Assembly (NCBI GenBank): GCA_022496185.1
Contig: WTXG01000151.1
Coordinates: 1 to 64,000, forward strand
Source: Multifurca ochricompacta
Taxonomy: Eukaryota; Basidiomycota; Agaricomycetes; Russulales; Russulaceae
Length of the DNA: 64,000 nt
Reading direction: 5' to 3'
Positions 35,381 to 47,567 of this stretch are shown one piece after another. The notes beneath the pieces were generated by a model. The model was not told the origin of the DNA and did not search any database. It was given only the letters and a program-made list of their open reading frames with translations. Positions within the stretch are counted from its first letter, which is position 1. Each line of letters opens with the position of its first letter. A program made the translations under genes and the position numbers.

Positions 35381-38300
35381 GTTGGAATTGAGGTGGGGGG
35401 GGATTTGCGCGAACCTTCCCGTCTGGAGGCTATCTGACTCGGTCATTTTCAGGAGGTTTTCTCTTGAAACTTGTCATTATCATAGGCATAGTGGATACCT
35501 CACAAATTGTATCAGTGGACCCATCGTTGTAAATCACGTGATCCTGCTTGTCTTGTGCACTTTCATTCGCTTTTGCGTGTTTGATAACTAACGGACCGAT
35601 TCAGTACAGTACTGGAATTATGTTCGTTGGAACGATGAGGTCAAGTGTGCTTTCCCGGGTGTCCTGGATAAAGTTGCGCATCGGTCCTCAATGGTAACCG
35701 GGAAATGGGATGAAGTTCCAACGTGCCAACGTGCCAACCCATGGTGATTCCTTTACAGACCCTCCTGGCCTTATCCCCTTATCCTATTCGCGGTACGTTA
35801 AAGCGTCTACTGTAGATGTCTTGTGAGATATCCTCGTAGGCTATTCATCTTTCTTTGGAACCTAATTCCATTGGGAGATTAAAATTTGATTTTTGGGATT
35901 GGGCCTTTGCAACGTGCGGCGCGCTTCGTATCTAGACCGTCCAAGACCGGTCATGCGCCAAAGAACACATTGGCCAACAAGGTAGCCAACAAGGCAGAAC
36001 CCCCCCTCCTTTCCCCCTCCGCCCTTTCGCCATTTCTGGGGCTCCCTGACTTTTTCGGATCAATTACGGTTGCGGAGCTTCTTTGCAATGGAAAAGCTCA
36101 CCTGTCAATAGAATCGCGTTTTAGACTCTCGTAAGAAACATGGTTCATGTTGTCTAAACGTTTAGGATATGACCCTCTCGTGTAGGCTTTCGCTATCCAC
36201 TACTCTGCCTGTCGGCTTCAACGCCCAGTTTCCTGGCGTTTCAGACATTTTTCGATATTGGGTTCATGGTTCTGTCACGAACGCCTGACTCATTCCAAAA
36301 TGTCCTCTTGCATGAGGCGAGAGCTTCAAGAGATTACCCGAAACACGCGAGTGTTTACAACCCTCACCGAACCCCCCCCGTTGGAAACACTTGACGCATA
36401 ATTCCTGTTGGGGCATCGCCGTGGCTGGCCGATCAGGCGACTCGCACCCTTCCTCTGCGCTAGACTTGTAATGGCTGCGTTCTCTCCCCTGACACCTCTC
36501 CTTATCACTCGGAAATCTATACTCAGAGTGATGGGCCCCACCACCTCTTTCACTAAACCTTTCATGGGCCAGCATGTTCAATATGAAGGCCGCACGATAA
36601 TCGCACGGTTTTTCCCCCAACTCGAGGGTCTTCCTCTTCCGACCTTCCCCTCCCAGTCAGATTCTGATGGACTGTGATCACGGCAGCGTTTGGCAAACAC
36701 ATGCGCCTTCAGCACCGCGCAACCCGGACCCTGACCTTTCAATTTGCGGTGACCATCGTCCTTCATTTCCGCATTTTTCTGAGTGTTCTCGTCCTTTGGT
36801 GTTTTTTTTCAGGTCTTCCTATCGTAAATTCCGCAGCATTGCTGCGTAGAAGAGGGGGACTCTGCTTCAGAATCACCTTTGCGGCCTGCTGCGACCTTCA
36901 ATGCCACAAAAATTTCACCATTCCGTAACAGTTTCTTTGTTTCGTGAGACAACCGCTAGCAAGCACTGCTTGAATCCCCTCGTCGTCGGACCACCAGAAT
37001 CAACGTCGCCGGTACCGGATATCATCGCTCAAACTTCCTACGACAGCATTCAACCGGCCCACAACCGACTTGCGTACGTTTGGCTCGACCTAGATCCACC
37101 TTTCCCGGTGCGTAGCCCCCCGAAATACACCTGAAACACCCTGCAGACCTACGCATTATCTCCACTCGTTTCCCTGGAAGCGGGTCACCGGACTATAGAG
37201 TTCCACTTTTTTAACCCGGAGGTTCAACCGCCGTAGTGAGAGGCTCATCAGCTCCCGACGAAAGTCTATGCCGAAGGCTCTGGGAAGTTCGTCCGATACA
37301 CGCCCCCACCCCCACCCTCATTCCCCCTTTTTTTTGTGTGCGTGACTCACGATCATACCATGAATGGCAGAATGAGCAAAGCGAGGGAGTGGGGTTGTGA
37401 AGCACCGTCTGTGTCTACGGAATAGCATTGCACCTACTAGACGCCGCCATGAGTCAGTCAAATTTAGAGGTTTCTACATGATTCGAGCTTCTTGCGTCTT
37501 GCTTTGCTCAACAAAATTTCAGTCAGCCATGTTCATAAACACGCCGGACAAAGCAAGCAAGTAAGCCGCGTTCCTAGTCCCCGCCCGCCACCTGACCGGA
37601 CCGGGAGATGTACAACTGGCGGGCGCACCCAGACGGCGGACTAGTTGGATAAAAACCAGGCCGGCATTCCGTCTTTTGGCACTTTTAATCTGACTAATGA
37701 AGGGCGGAAAACGCGCGCCGCAACTCCGCATGTTCCTTTTAGACACAAAACTACTGCGACCGAGAGGCTTAAGCGTGTGGGGTGAGAAGATCCCTTTCAT
37801 ATTAACGGAGGCGCTTGGGCGATTTCGTAACTCTTGTTCTTTTTGCTCTTTTTTGTTTGTGCCGGCGCTCTAATTGAGGATTTCACGAGAGAGATATGAC
37901 TATGACCTGGGCCTCTCAAGGCTGCGATTGATTGATCCTGGAGGCGGTCCACGGCATATAGCAATAGCACTTTGTACGAGGAGTTGGTCACACTGTGACA
38001 GACAAGAAGTCACATTGGTGAGTTGAGTGGCATATTTATATTATTTAAATCCAATAGGTTGAGTGATGGGTCACGTGTGCTTTGATTTTTATAATATAAA
38101 TTAAAACAATTATCGTCTGAGTAAGTAAGAACAGGAGAAGGGGGGGTTCACTTATTTACTCAAAGCGGCTTATAGGAACATATTCCGGACTCACTCATAC
38201 TTATGATTTATTTTATATTCTTATTCTATTCTTATTCTTATTTTTAATTCCTAAATTGGAGATGAAAAGAAATTCGGTCATGTTCGGGCAGGATGAGAGA

Positions 38301-38895
38301 ACAACCTGGTTTAAAGGACCCCGTTACCCCTGTTGCTGTTGGTTATTTGCCGTTTTACCCGAACTCGGTAGTCAGTCAGAAAAGAAGTCACTTCCTTGAC
38401 TTGGGCGCAACGTTTTTCTTGCTCTTGCTATGCGGTTGTCTTCAGGCAGTGCCTCCCCCGCGGTCCACTCCGTGGTTAGGTCTATACCATGAAAGGACGA
38501 AATAGCCGGCTCGGGGGAGGAACACCTCCCTGCTCTTCGGCGCATGCGCAAAGCAATCGATTTGTCAGCTTCCGCGTCCGAGATCGACTCCTTCGTATCG
38601 TATCATCAACATCATCAACATGAAGATACCCAACGTCCGTCATGACGCATGACGTCCGTCCGTCCCATCTTCATCTCGTCGGGAGGAAATAAGGCCTCGT
38701 AATTCATGGGCAGAGAACATGACCTCGCAGTGCTTTGTAGTTGCCTCACGTCCGCCGCTCATGTGCACAAGCGCGGTTGGGTTGCGGCTGTTTCAAGTCC
38801 ACTCTTGAGCCTCGCGAGATATATAAGTATGGACGCCACCCCGGGTCCCAATCCGCTTCTCGATCTTCAAACAAAACAATCTCCTCTAATACTAC
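35381..38895. other. 3.5-kb region without a supported gene
   Basis: Neither strand gave a recognisable protein or a chain of in-frame exons. Open frames such as 36264-36620 (-), 36408-36677 (+), 36901-37134 (+) and 37519-37800 (-) do not resemble known families. No clear repeats or terminal inverted repeats. It could hold an unknown gene, a long non-coding transcript or an old insertion. Confidence 0.5.
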
Positions 38896-41169
38896 ATGGA
38901 CTCTCCTACACCTCCACGGGCAGGTTCCTCCAGCACCCTTCAACGTGGAAAAGCATGCCTGAACTGCAGGTACGCTCCACGTACTGATGCAACGTTGACA
39001 TTGAATTTTCCTCACCTAATCCTTTACATAGACGTCGTAAGATGGTTTGATCTTTTTTTTTTCCTCATTGCAATCACCCTGAAACCTTCCTTTTCCCGCT
39101 TTTAGAAATGTGATGGAATCCGCCCAGTGTGCGGCCCATGCAGTCGAGCCAATCGCTCAGAGGATTGCGAATATACCGACGGTCAAAGTCGAACGCGTAC
39201 CCAAATACTCGAGGACACTATCGCCCAACTCGAAGCTCGCATACAAGAACTAGAGCACCCTAACAGCGCCCCCCCATCGGTGATACTCCGTGATCCTCAT
39301 TCCACTTTTTACCAGGCCCAGCCGTCTCCTATCCCTGGGCCTTCGCATCCGTCCCCACCCGTGATGCTCTCCCAGTCGGATTTCTCACATGAGTCACAGG
39401 CTTCCACCCCATCAAGTCCCCTCATTGGTAAATCTCTATCGATTACACTGGATTTGATGTTCAAAAGTCTGACAGGTACGACCGTGCCAACGACCCATTC
39501 GTCGACATCAATGTCGTGGGTAACTGCCGACGAGCCCCCAGCTCATGTTTCGCAAGAGCTGTAAGCGAACCAGTGGTACGAATCACGCCTTGGCGCTAAC
39601 CCATCTCCCCCCATGCTAGCCTTGATGCGTTCTTCCAATACGCCCCCAGTCTGCATTTCTTCCTTCACCACGTTCGCTTTCAGCATTCCGTATCTCTGTC
39701 TCCAGGGAACCCCAGTCGACCTATCCCAGCTCTTATCAGTGCGATCTACCTTTGGGGGGAAGTTCTTAGTAAAGGCAAAGAATTCCTCCAGAGCGGGTCC
39801 ATTCTTGCCTCTCGCGTTACTGCTCAACTCGGGAACGCGATCCCCGTCACCCCCTCCCATCAAACGTTGCAAGTGATACAGGCAAAGCTTCTTCTCGCAA
39901 ATTACTTCTTCTACATTGGTCACTTCCTTGCTGGACGCCACGAGGCATATTCCGCCGCATCTCTCGCCATGGCATGTGGCTTACACAAGATCCGGACAGC
40001 ACAACCTATGCCTGCTTTCACGAGCTTTATCGATCAACTCGACATCACCCTACAGAACCACGGGACCAGATAGAAGAGGGAGAGCGCATTAACGCGTTCT
40101 GGGCTGTATTTATCATGGATCGCTACCTGTCGGTTGCCTTCGGCGCTCCTTTGGTGATTTCGGATATGGATGCACCTGGGCTGCAGATAGATACACCATG
40201 GCCATTGGAGATGGAGACGTATGAACGTGTGCGTATGCTTTGTGTTGGCGCGTGGTAGAGGAATGTTGAAGATCTTGCCTTTTTTTGTTTTCTTTCAGGG
40301 ACAAATATATCCGAATCTGCGTACTAGTAGGACTGTACGTAGTTTTTTTAGCGGCATGAATAATGGGTGGCCTTGGGAGAACCACAGCCCGCTTACACAG
40401 CTCAGCAAGGCTACTGCACTCTTTGAGCGCGCGACCCGTCTGGCCGCGACTTGGAGACCGGGTGCGCTATACCTACTCTTTTAATATATCACCATCTGAT
40501 ATTTCCAGAAGAAATACAAAACGTCGGCTCGTTTTATTCGGACTTTGTTGCTGTCGACCAACGTATCGATGAGTTTAAATTACAACTGACGCCCATCGAG
40601 ACGGTTCCTGGTGTCAACGTGCAGCTGGTGCATCTCGCACATTGTCTTTCCAATTGCGCTACATTCAGTTGCACGCTACATTCTCGTCCCAGAACTTGGG
40701 TTCCCGAGAGAAGTGCCTGTCTGCCGCAATGGCCATCGTACGGGCCAATCACGCCGCCCATGTACGAGAGCGTATCTATACGAGTCCGATACTTGGCGTA
40801 GGTTCCTCCCCCCCCTCCCACTTTTCAATTTGCGTTTCACGTGAGGCATGTCCTAAACACGATCCTACAGTCTCTCTGGGCTGCGGTGGCCGCGTCATCA
40901 TCAACGAGATTGTCGCACTTCATTCCTTCCATGCCGAACCGAACCCGTCCCCGCAACAACGCGACGTGGAGCTCCGTGATGCATTAGAGCAAATGCAGTC
41001 CGCGATGGCGGCGACTGCGTCACACTGCGCTTTCATGAGTGCGTCCTTCACGCGCATCCTGATTGTCGCATATGTGCTTATCCCAGACAGACTATCATCT
41101 GGGTCGCCTCCAACAGGAGAGCGCAGGAATTTGATCACCTCGGCGCTACCGGGTTTCCTCCTCGTTTAG
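38896..41169 (+). CDS. Zn2Cys6 transcription factor with fungal-specific TF domain
   Basis: Nuclear regulator. Exons 38896-38969, a 13-nt micro-exon 39032-39044, 39106-39427, 39476-39560, 39620-40228, 40299-40461 and 40509 onwards. The zinc cluster spans the first three exons: ACLNC, RRRKM, KCDGIRPVCGPCSRANRSED. A short coiled coil follows (ILEDTIAQLEARIQELE). The fungal-specific domain shows FFLHHVRFQHSVS, LLLANYFFYIGHFLAGRHEA and EGERINAFWAVFIMDRYLS. Later: GMNNGWPWENHSPLTQLSKA and AMAIVRANHAAHVRERIY. One base appears missing near 40051-40060, 40639-40643 and 40889-40893. The 48-nt intron 39428-39475 is a multiple of three and could be retained. The far C-terminus is less certain. No target known. 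Confidence 0.85.
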
Positions 41170-42460
41170 CAAGAATTCATGACACGTATCTCTGCATCCA
41201 TTCCAACTGTACGTAATAATAATTAACGAGTCGCTACCTCGTAATAGGACATCCGTGTAGAACACTCTACAGTTTTCGTCATCCTGTCATAGATAGATCA
41301 TGTATTTGATAGCTCTTCTCAAGTGCTCACTAATAGTGCTCACTAATCAACATTTTATATACCTCATAGCATTTTTAAGCTTCTGACAAAGTGAGTACTT
41401 TTTAAAACTAGATCCGAAATCCTGCGGACTCTGGTAAGGGTGCGTTGTTGTTACCTTAGCTATCCTCCATAAGGTCGAGTAGGATAGGTGCATCGAACCA
41501 CACAAGGGATAATTAATTGCCCAGATCGGAAGGCGAAGGGCGCCAATGGCACAATTGGTCGGTCGGTCGGTCGGTCGGGATGGATTATTATTTGCAACTG
41601 AGGCGTATTGTCCTGTGATTATCCTACCTCGTCCTTCCGTGGGTCCCTTGATCACGAGCGTGTGTGCTAGCGCTAGCACGACGAGCGCTAAATGTACAAC
41701 ACATCTCCGTGCTCGTCCTCCTCCAGATAAGGCGCGCGCCTACCACATGGCTTCTTAAACTGAGGGGGGTAACCAGTTGATGGGGAACCCCGCCATGCCC
41801 ACCACAACGCTGTTGATCACCATTCTTTGAAGAAAAATCACCCTCCAGGGCTTGGCCGGGTTGGCCGAGCCCCCTAGCCCTCCCAAACCGTTTTGGTTTC
41901 GGTTTTTGGTGGCTGGGATCACCACCACCACCACCTAACACGGATCCCGGGAACATTGCAATAAGGATGAACCCGAATTCACCAAAGTCGTATTTTAGGT
42001 ATAGAAGATGAAACCCAACTTGCCCCCAGTACCCAGCACATTACCAGCCTGGCTCGGCTGGCTGTTTGGCTGTTCAGGTCTCTGTTGCATCGCCGCCTCC
42101 TGAGCTGACTGAGGGACACAAATATCCATATGTATAAATATAACTGAGCCGAGCCGAGTTACCAAAATAAAACAAACAAAAAAAACAAATTCAATAAATA
42201 AATAAATGAAAGGGCAGACAGAAGGCAGAACAGAAAGGGGAAAATAAAAATAAAAAGTGCTAATATTCTTGTTTGTTGCTTTTTTTTTCCTTTTATTTTA
42301 TTTTATTTTAATTTTATATTTTATATTTTTATATTTCCTCGAAGCTGCTTCGATCGTGTTGGAGATCTCGTTCGGTCATGGTCGATCTCGATTGTGGCAC
42401 AAACGGGACCCCGCAAAGCTTACGACCTAGTTAGTTAGTTTTGTTATCATTATATTTATT

Positions 42461-42498
42461 ATCCATCCATCCATCCATCCATCCATCCATCCATCCAC
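42461..42498. repeat. ATCC microsatellite
   Basis: About nine perfect ATCC units in a spacer; preceded by TTAG repeats. Simple sequence. Confidence 0.9.
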
Positions 42499-43373
42499 CA
42501 TGTATTCATCCAATGATGATTGACGATGACTACGACAATGACCCAATGGATCCCAACCCAACAACGGGTTGATTGAATGGATGTCAAGGCTCAAGAGCAG
42601 CGTACAAGTCAGGCAGGCAGGTCATGCAAGCGAGGAGGAAGGTTCAGGATGATGATGTACACAATTCAAAATAAAATAAAAATCCCGCTGGCTGGTTACC
42701 AACCCTTGCATTGAACACCCGACCGCATCTCCAAGTTGTCTAAATCACTTCTTCCCCCTCGCCCCTCTTGCCTTATTCAGGAGGGGAAGGAGGAAGGGGG
42801 AAGGCGCTTACCCTTTTCCTGGATCTAGTGACATGAGCACGAGCATACTATGCGCAGAGATAAGGGCGTCTCGTGATCAAGACAAGCGCCGACCCGCCGC
42901 CTGAGCATTTTTGTCGGGGTGCGGTCGATGTCGGTCGAGGGGACAACTAAACTTGTTAGGGTAGGGGCAGGGTACTCCACATGTTCGATAACGCTACGCT
43001 ACCATCATTCCCCTCCCCCATCCTCGATCAAAAAAAAAAGGGGGGTAATTCCGTTCGACGGCCTCTTCGGAAGTTAACCACCACCCGCTACAGATAAAAA
43101 GAAAAGAAAAATTAAACAAAAAGGCTTTATTCCGTTGACCGATTTACACACCGAGGTCGTCTCGTGGGGCAATAGCACCGCCGGCGTCAATTCTTTTGAT
43201 CGGGTTGTGATGAATGTAAGCGCTCGCTCCATGACCGGCATCTTGTCCCCCCATCCGATCACCTTTGACCAACCAATCACGGAACCCAATCAGGTCGTCA
43301 TCACACTCTCGTTGCGGCGCTGCTTTCGTGTGACCATCTATCAGACACGGTAAGCCCACCCTCAACTTGTATA

Positions 43374-43830
43374 ATGCTTGACGATGTGCCTATAGAGGGA
43401 GCACCTGGTTTCCCTTCAGTTCAGTTTCCCAATGCAAATGTAAATGGGAGACTGCTTCGTAAGGTTGAGAAGGCTGTTGAGTTAAAAGCAATTTGGACAG
43501 GCGGGCTATTGGCGTACCTCCTGAACTACGGTGCCAAGTCTATCAAGCGTCTTAGCATAACCGGGCACGCACGTAAAGGGAAAGGACCGAGGGGCTTTGC
43601 TGATACTTCCTGGTGAAGGTTGGGAACGGAATCTAGACGATTCGATTCGCAAACTCGATTACTCGAATATGATCAATCCATATTTCTTGTACCTCCTCAA
43701 CTCGAATTTTTTTAGTATTTTGATCGTACTCAGTTCAACATCGCGATCTCAACGCCTCCGAGCCGGCAAGTCACTGGCGTTATAGCTGGCTGTGGAACTC
43801 GTCCTCGAAGCTATTCTATTTAAACGGGTC
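43374..43830 (+). pseudogene. Unidentified coding relic
   Basis: Frames read GAPGFPSVQFPNANVNGR and WTGGLLAYLLNYGAKSIKR, then in another frame DDSIRKLDYSNMINPYFLY, then TPPSRQVTGVIAGCGT. Composition and continuity across frame changes suggest a decayed exon, but I do not recognise the family and no start or flanking exons were found. Confidence 0.3.
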
Positions 43831-44348
43831 TTCGGATAACGTGAAAGTTAGTTAAATCCTGCGAAAAACGTTAGCTTTGGGAGCTTGCAACGAGTGTGCG
43901 AGGGGTATTGAAGGCCACGCAGGCTTGGGTCTTCGGATGTCTTTCGTTGGCCGTACCCATTTAATAATAATTACCCAGTGGCGATCGTCCAAATCCGGTT
44001 CAGGTGGAGCCTCGGTGAGGTCATTCGGCTTCGGCGTCCTCGACCCGCTCCAAAGCCCGAGCTGCATTATTTCCATCTTCGGTGAACGTAGGGCCCTCTA
44101 CATTGTAAAGGGGTGTTTACATGCCACATATTATCAGTCAGTGCGTGTATAGTCACGTGGATATTTTTAAACCACGTGCAAGGTTGAACACGATCACATG
44201 ATATTAACTGAACACGGCCTGGCAGTTTCCGTTCGGTGGTCAAGGTTCTTCTCTAGAGAGTCAAGATCATTGACACAATCAGAGGTGACGCTGTGATTCA
44301 GTAAAGCCTTTGTAGACTTATAGAAAGCCTTCTTTCTCAAAACTTGCG

Positions 44349-47300
44349 ATGTCTGGCACGTCTACATTCTTGGAACAGTATGAACCTCTCGACGTGATTG
44401 GGAATGGGTCGTTTGGTATCATACGAAAAGTCAAACGGAAGCAAGATGAGACTGTGAGTATCCTCCTGTCTGAGATTTTTTTGACACCTCTTTAAGCGCA
44501 GTCATAGACCTTTGCTCGAAAAGAGATTGACTTTGAACGAATGAACGAACGCGACCGCAAGCAAGTCGTTGCAGAAGTGTTGGTGTCCGCGTTATTTGTA
44601 ACAGCCGAGCAGTTCCCCCTAACGTAACACTAGTAATATCCTGAAAGATCTCGACCATGCACACATCGTACGATATCATGACCGCCATGTTGACCGCGAC
44701 GCTGGAATCCTCTACATTCTCATGGAGTATTGTGGAGGCGGTGACTTGTCATCGGTCATCAAGCAGGCTCAAAAACATAACCGCCTAATTCCGGAGGAAA
44801 CAATCTGGCATTACTTTATGCAGATTTTACTCGCACTGCATTACTGCCACCACCCGAACGGCAACACGCGATCGAGTGGCTCGGATGGTGAGGGTAAGGA
44901 GAGAAGAGCCCCCATTCTGCACAGAGATCTAAAACCGGATAATGGTGCGACATTTGGTGACGAATTTTTTTTTTCTCCACTGATGATCCCGTCCTGTGTT
45001 TTAGTGTTCCTTGATGAGAACAATTCGGTTAAACTGGGTGACTTTGGCCTGTCCAAAGTGCTTACACAAGCCAGTCTCGCAAGCACCTATGTTGGCGTAT
45101 GTGCTTCCTTGTTTGCAGATGTTCATCGTGCCAACGAACCGCCGTTTGAATAGACACCATACTACATGTCCCCAGAGTTGATGCAAGAAAAGTCATATGA
45201 CTCGAAATCGGATATTTGGTCATTGGATGCCTTATCTACGAGTTATGCGCGCATAAACCACCCTTCCATGAAGCTAAGACGCATTCCGAGCTGAGCATAG
45301 CCATACGGTATGTGCCTCCATGCTGGCTCAGCTCGTTCCGGATGTTTAATACCTGAGAAGTAATGGCCGCATTCCCCCATTGCCTCGGGGGTATAGTCAA
45401 GCGCTCTCCGCCGTGATCAAGGCAATGTTAAACTTGAACGTAAGCGATCCTGATGTGTGCACGTACTGCCATCAGTGACCGGAACGCGAACAGCCCTCAA
45501 TTCGGCCATCAGCGGCTCAATTACTGCAGCACGAGCGGATAGAATTCGCATACAAAGTATTTGAGACGCAAAAGCAGTAAGTCGAAATCGCCGTTTTTCA
45601 CAGGAGAAATAACCGTTGAGGACGCGTCGCAGACTGGACAGCGTGAAAACTCATAAGTCATCTCTCGTGGAACGCGAGCGAGAGCTCGTCGCAAGAGAGT
45701 CAGCTCTTGTAGCACGAGAAACGGCGCAGAATGCCGTTATCTCCCAGAAGGACAGCGAGATTGCGGCTCTTCAGACCCAGCTCACGGAACTGGTTGCTTC
45801 TATTGCGACTCAAATGGAGCAAGCGGTCGCCGCACGCGAAGTGGAACTACGCCGCGCGGTTCTCGAGTACGAGAAGGTGGTCGAGTTGCGTGTCCAACGA
45901 CGGGAAGAGGAGGTCATGGAGGCCGTGCGCGTGCGCGAGGCCGAACTTTGCGAAGCCTGGCAGAGGCAGGAGGTCACCCTGCGCGCGGCTTGTGAGGCGG
46001 AGCTGGAGGAGCGTTGGCGTATAGAACACAACAAGCTCAAGCGCATGAAAGATGAAATCGAAGAGAAGGCGCGAGCCATCGAGGAGAGTCAGCAGAAAGG
46101 TAGGGAAGGGGAGGGGGGGGCATGTCAATGTCAAGAGACTCTCGCGCTCACACACACCTTGGACAACAGGACAGAAAAAGGAAAAGACACCGCTAGAAGA
46201 AGTGAAGAACATCCTCGCGCCATTAGCGCAGCTAACCAGAGACCCGCAAAGCACCCCTCGTCCCAACATGACCTCACCGACGCGCTCAACTCGACGTCCC
46301 TTCTCGAGACACCGGCCGATCGCGCGGCGGTACCGCCGATCTTCCCACTCGCATCCGCCATGAAAGGTGTCATCCTCACCGCAACCGGAGAATCCCTCGA
46401 AACCCCAACGCCCACCAAATTCGTAGACCTTCTTCTCACCGACTCACCCAGAGTGGGTGGTGCCCGTGTCGGTGCCGGCGGTAGCCTTGGGTTTGCGAAG
46501 ATATTCGATTTCGATAGACTGGACGAAGAGGAAGAGAGTGGTGACGAGAATGGTGGTGGTGTGGGAGGGGGGAAGGGATCGACTCGGACGCCGAGGTCGC
46601 CATCGAAGCGAAAGGCTGAGGCCGTTCAGGTCCAGGTCCAGGTCCAGGCTCAGGCTCAGGCTCCTACATTGACGCGCGCAAATTCGGCACCGAGGTCACC
46701 CTCGAAGCGTAAGTCTATCGGCGCCGTCTCAATTAAACAATCCACATTGCAATCTGCTGTTGTCGTCAATGCACCTGTACCGGCACCCACACGCACAGCC
46801 CCACACCACCTTCCCAATCGACCGGTCGCTTTCGTCGTCCATCCGTGTCAAGTCGATCCCGAAACCAATCTCAATCCCAAGGAAGTCGGACCAAAGCGCC
46901 GGCTGCGGCCGACGCCCCTAACTTGGAGGACTCAACGGTCACGCCATCTTCCTCCACTTCCTCCACTTCCTTCACTTCCTTTTCTCATCTTCCTCCTCCT
47001 CTTCTTCTTCTTCGTCTTCATCCATAGCAACTACACCCACATCAACATCTTCGTCATCCATTAGCACCCGAACTGTCACATTTTCCTCCTCCGCCACTTC
47101 CGCCACCGCTGATGCACATTCCACGGTAGTAACAACAGCGACAGCAGCACCACCACCAGCACCACAGCGGTCGCGGTCGCGACACCTATGTACGACTTGC
47201 ACGACGAGGAGAACCTGCCCAGTCCATTCCTGCGGCGTATCGAACGTGAGGGTGGAGGAGCAGGGAGCGGGAGCGGCGGCGCAATAGGGATGATGATGGC

Positions 47301-47567
47301 GATGGCACAGGGTACTGGGTCAACGGGAAAGGGAAGTGCACCTATGACGACAACGACGACGACACGCGCTTAAAACGGCCGAGTGGGGCTAATCTTTTGA
47401 GAGTTGCGGCCGCGGCGAACAACGCCAAAGCCGCTGTCGCCACCACCACCACCAATGCCGATGCAAGCGCGAAAGTTACAGGTACGGGCACTGTGGCGCG
47501 GTCATCGTCATCGATGGTAGTGAAGAGGGCTGGTGGAGAAGCGCGCAAGGCGCTGTTACGGATGTGA
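44349..47567 (+). CDS. nimA: NIMA-related mitotic serine/threonine kinase
   Basis: Mitotic-entry kinase. Exons 44349-44453, 44508-44578, 44634-44944, 45005-45096, 45154-45307, 45361-45439, 45494-45576, 45633-46099 and 46170 onwards. Kinase motifs: IGNGSFGIIRKV (glycine loop), ARKEID (lysine), LMEYCGGGDLSSVI, LHRDLKPDN, LGDFGLSK, and STYVGTPYYMSPE activation loop. A fungal-type insert (NTRSSGSDGEGKERR) precedes the HRD motif. After the kinase comes a long coiled coil (VERERELVARESALVARE onwards), then SAMKGVILTATGES and IFDFDRLDEEEE, and the C-terminal DEENLPSPFLRRI and AGGEARKALLRM. One base appears missing near 45225-45226, about 46300 and 47365-47372. Stop at 47565-47567. The stretch 46740-47180 is low-complexity and its frame is uncertain. 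Confidence 0.9.

Larger units (their letters stand above)
41170..44348. other. 3.2-kb spacer with simple repeats and a possible gene relic
   Basis: Contains GGTC repeats (41559-41579), TTTTA-rich DNA (42291-42335) and an ATCC microsatellite. A stretch at 43374-43830 has codons of protein-like composition broken by stops. Nothing else supported. Confidence 0.55.
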
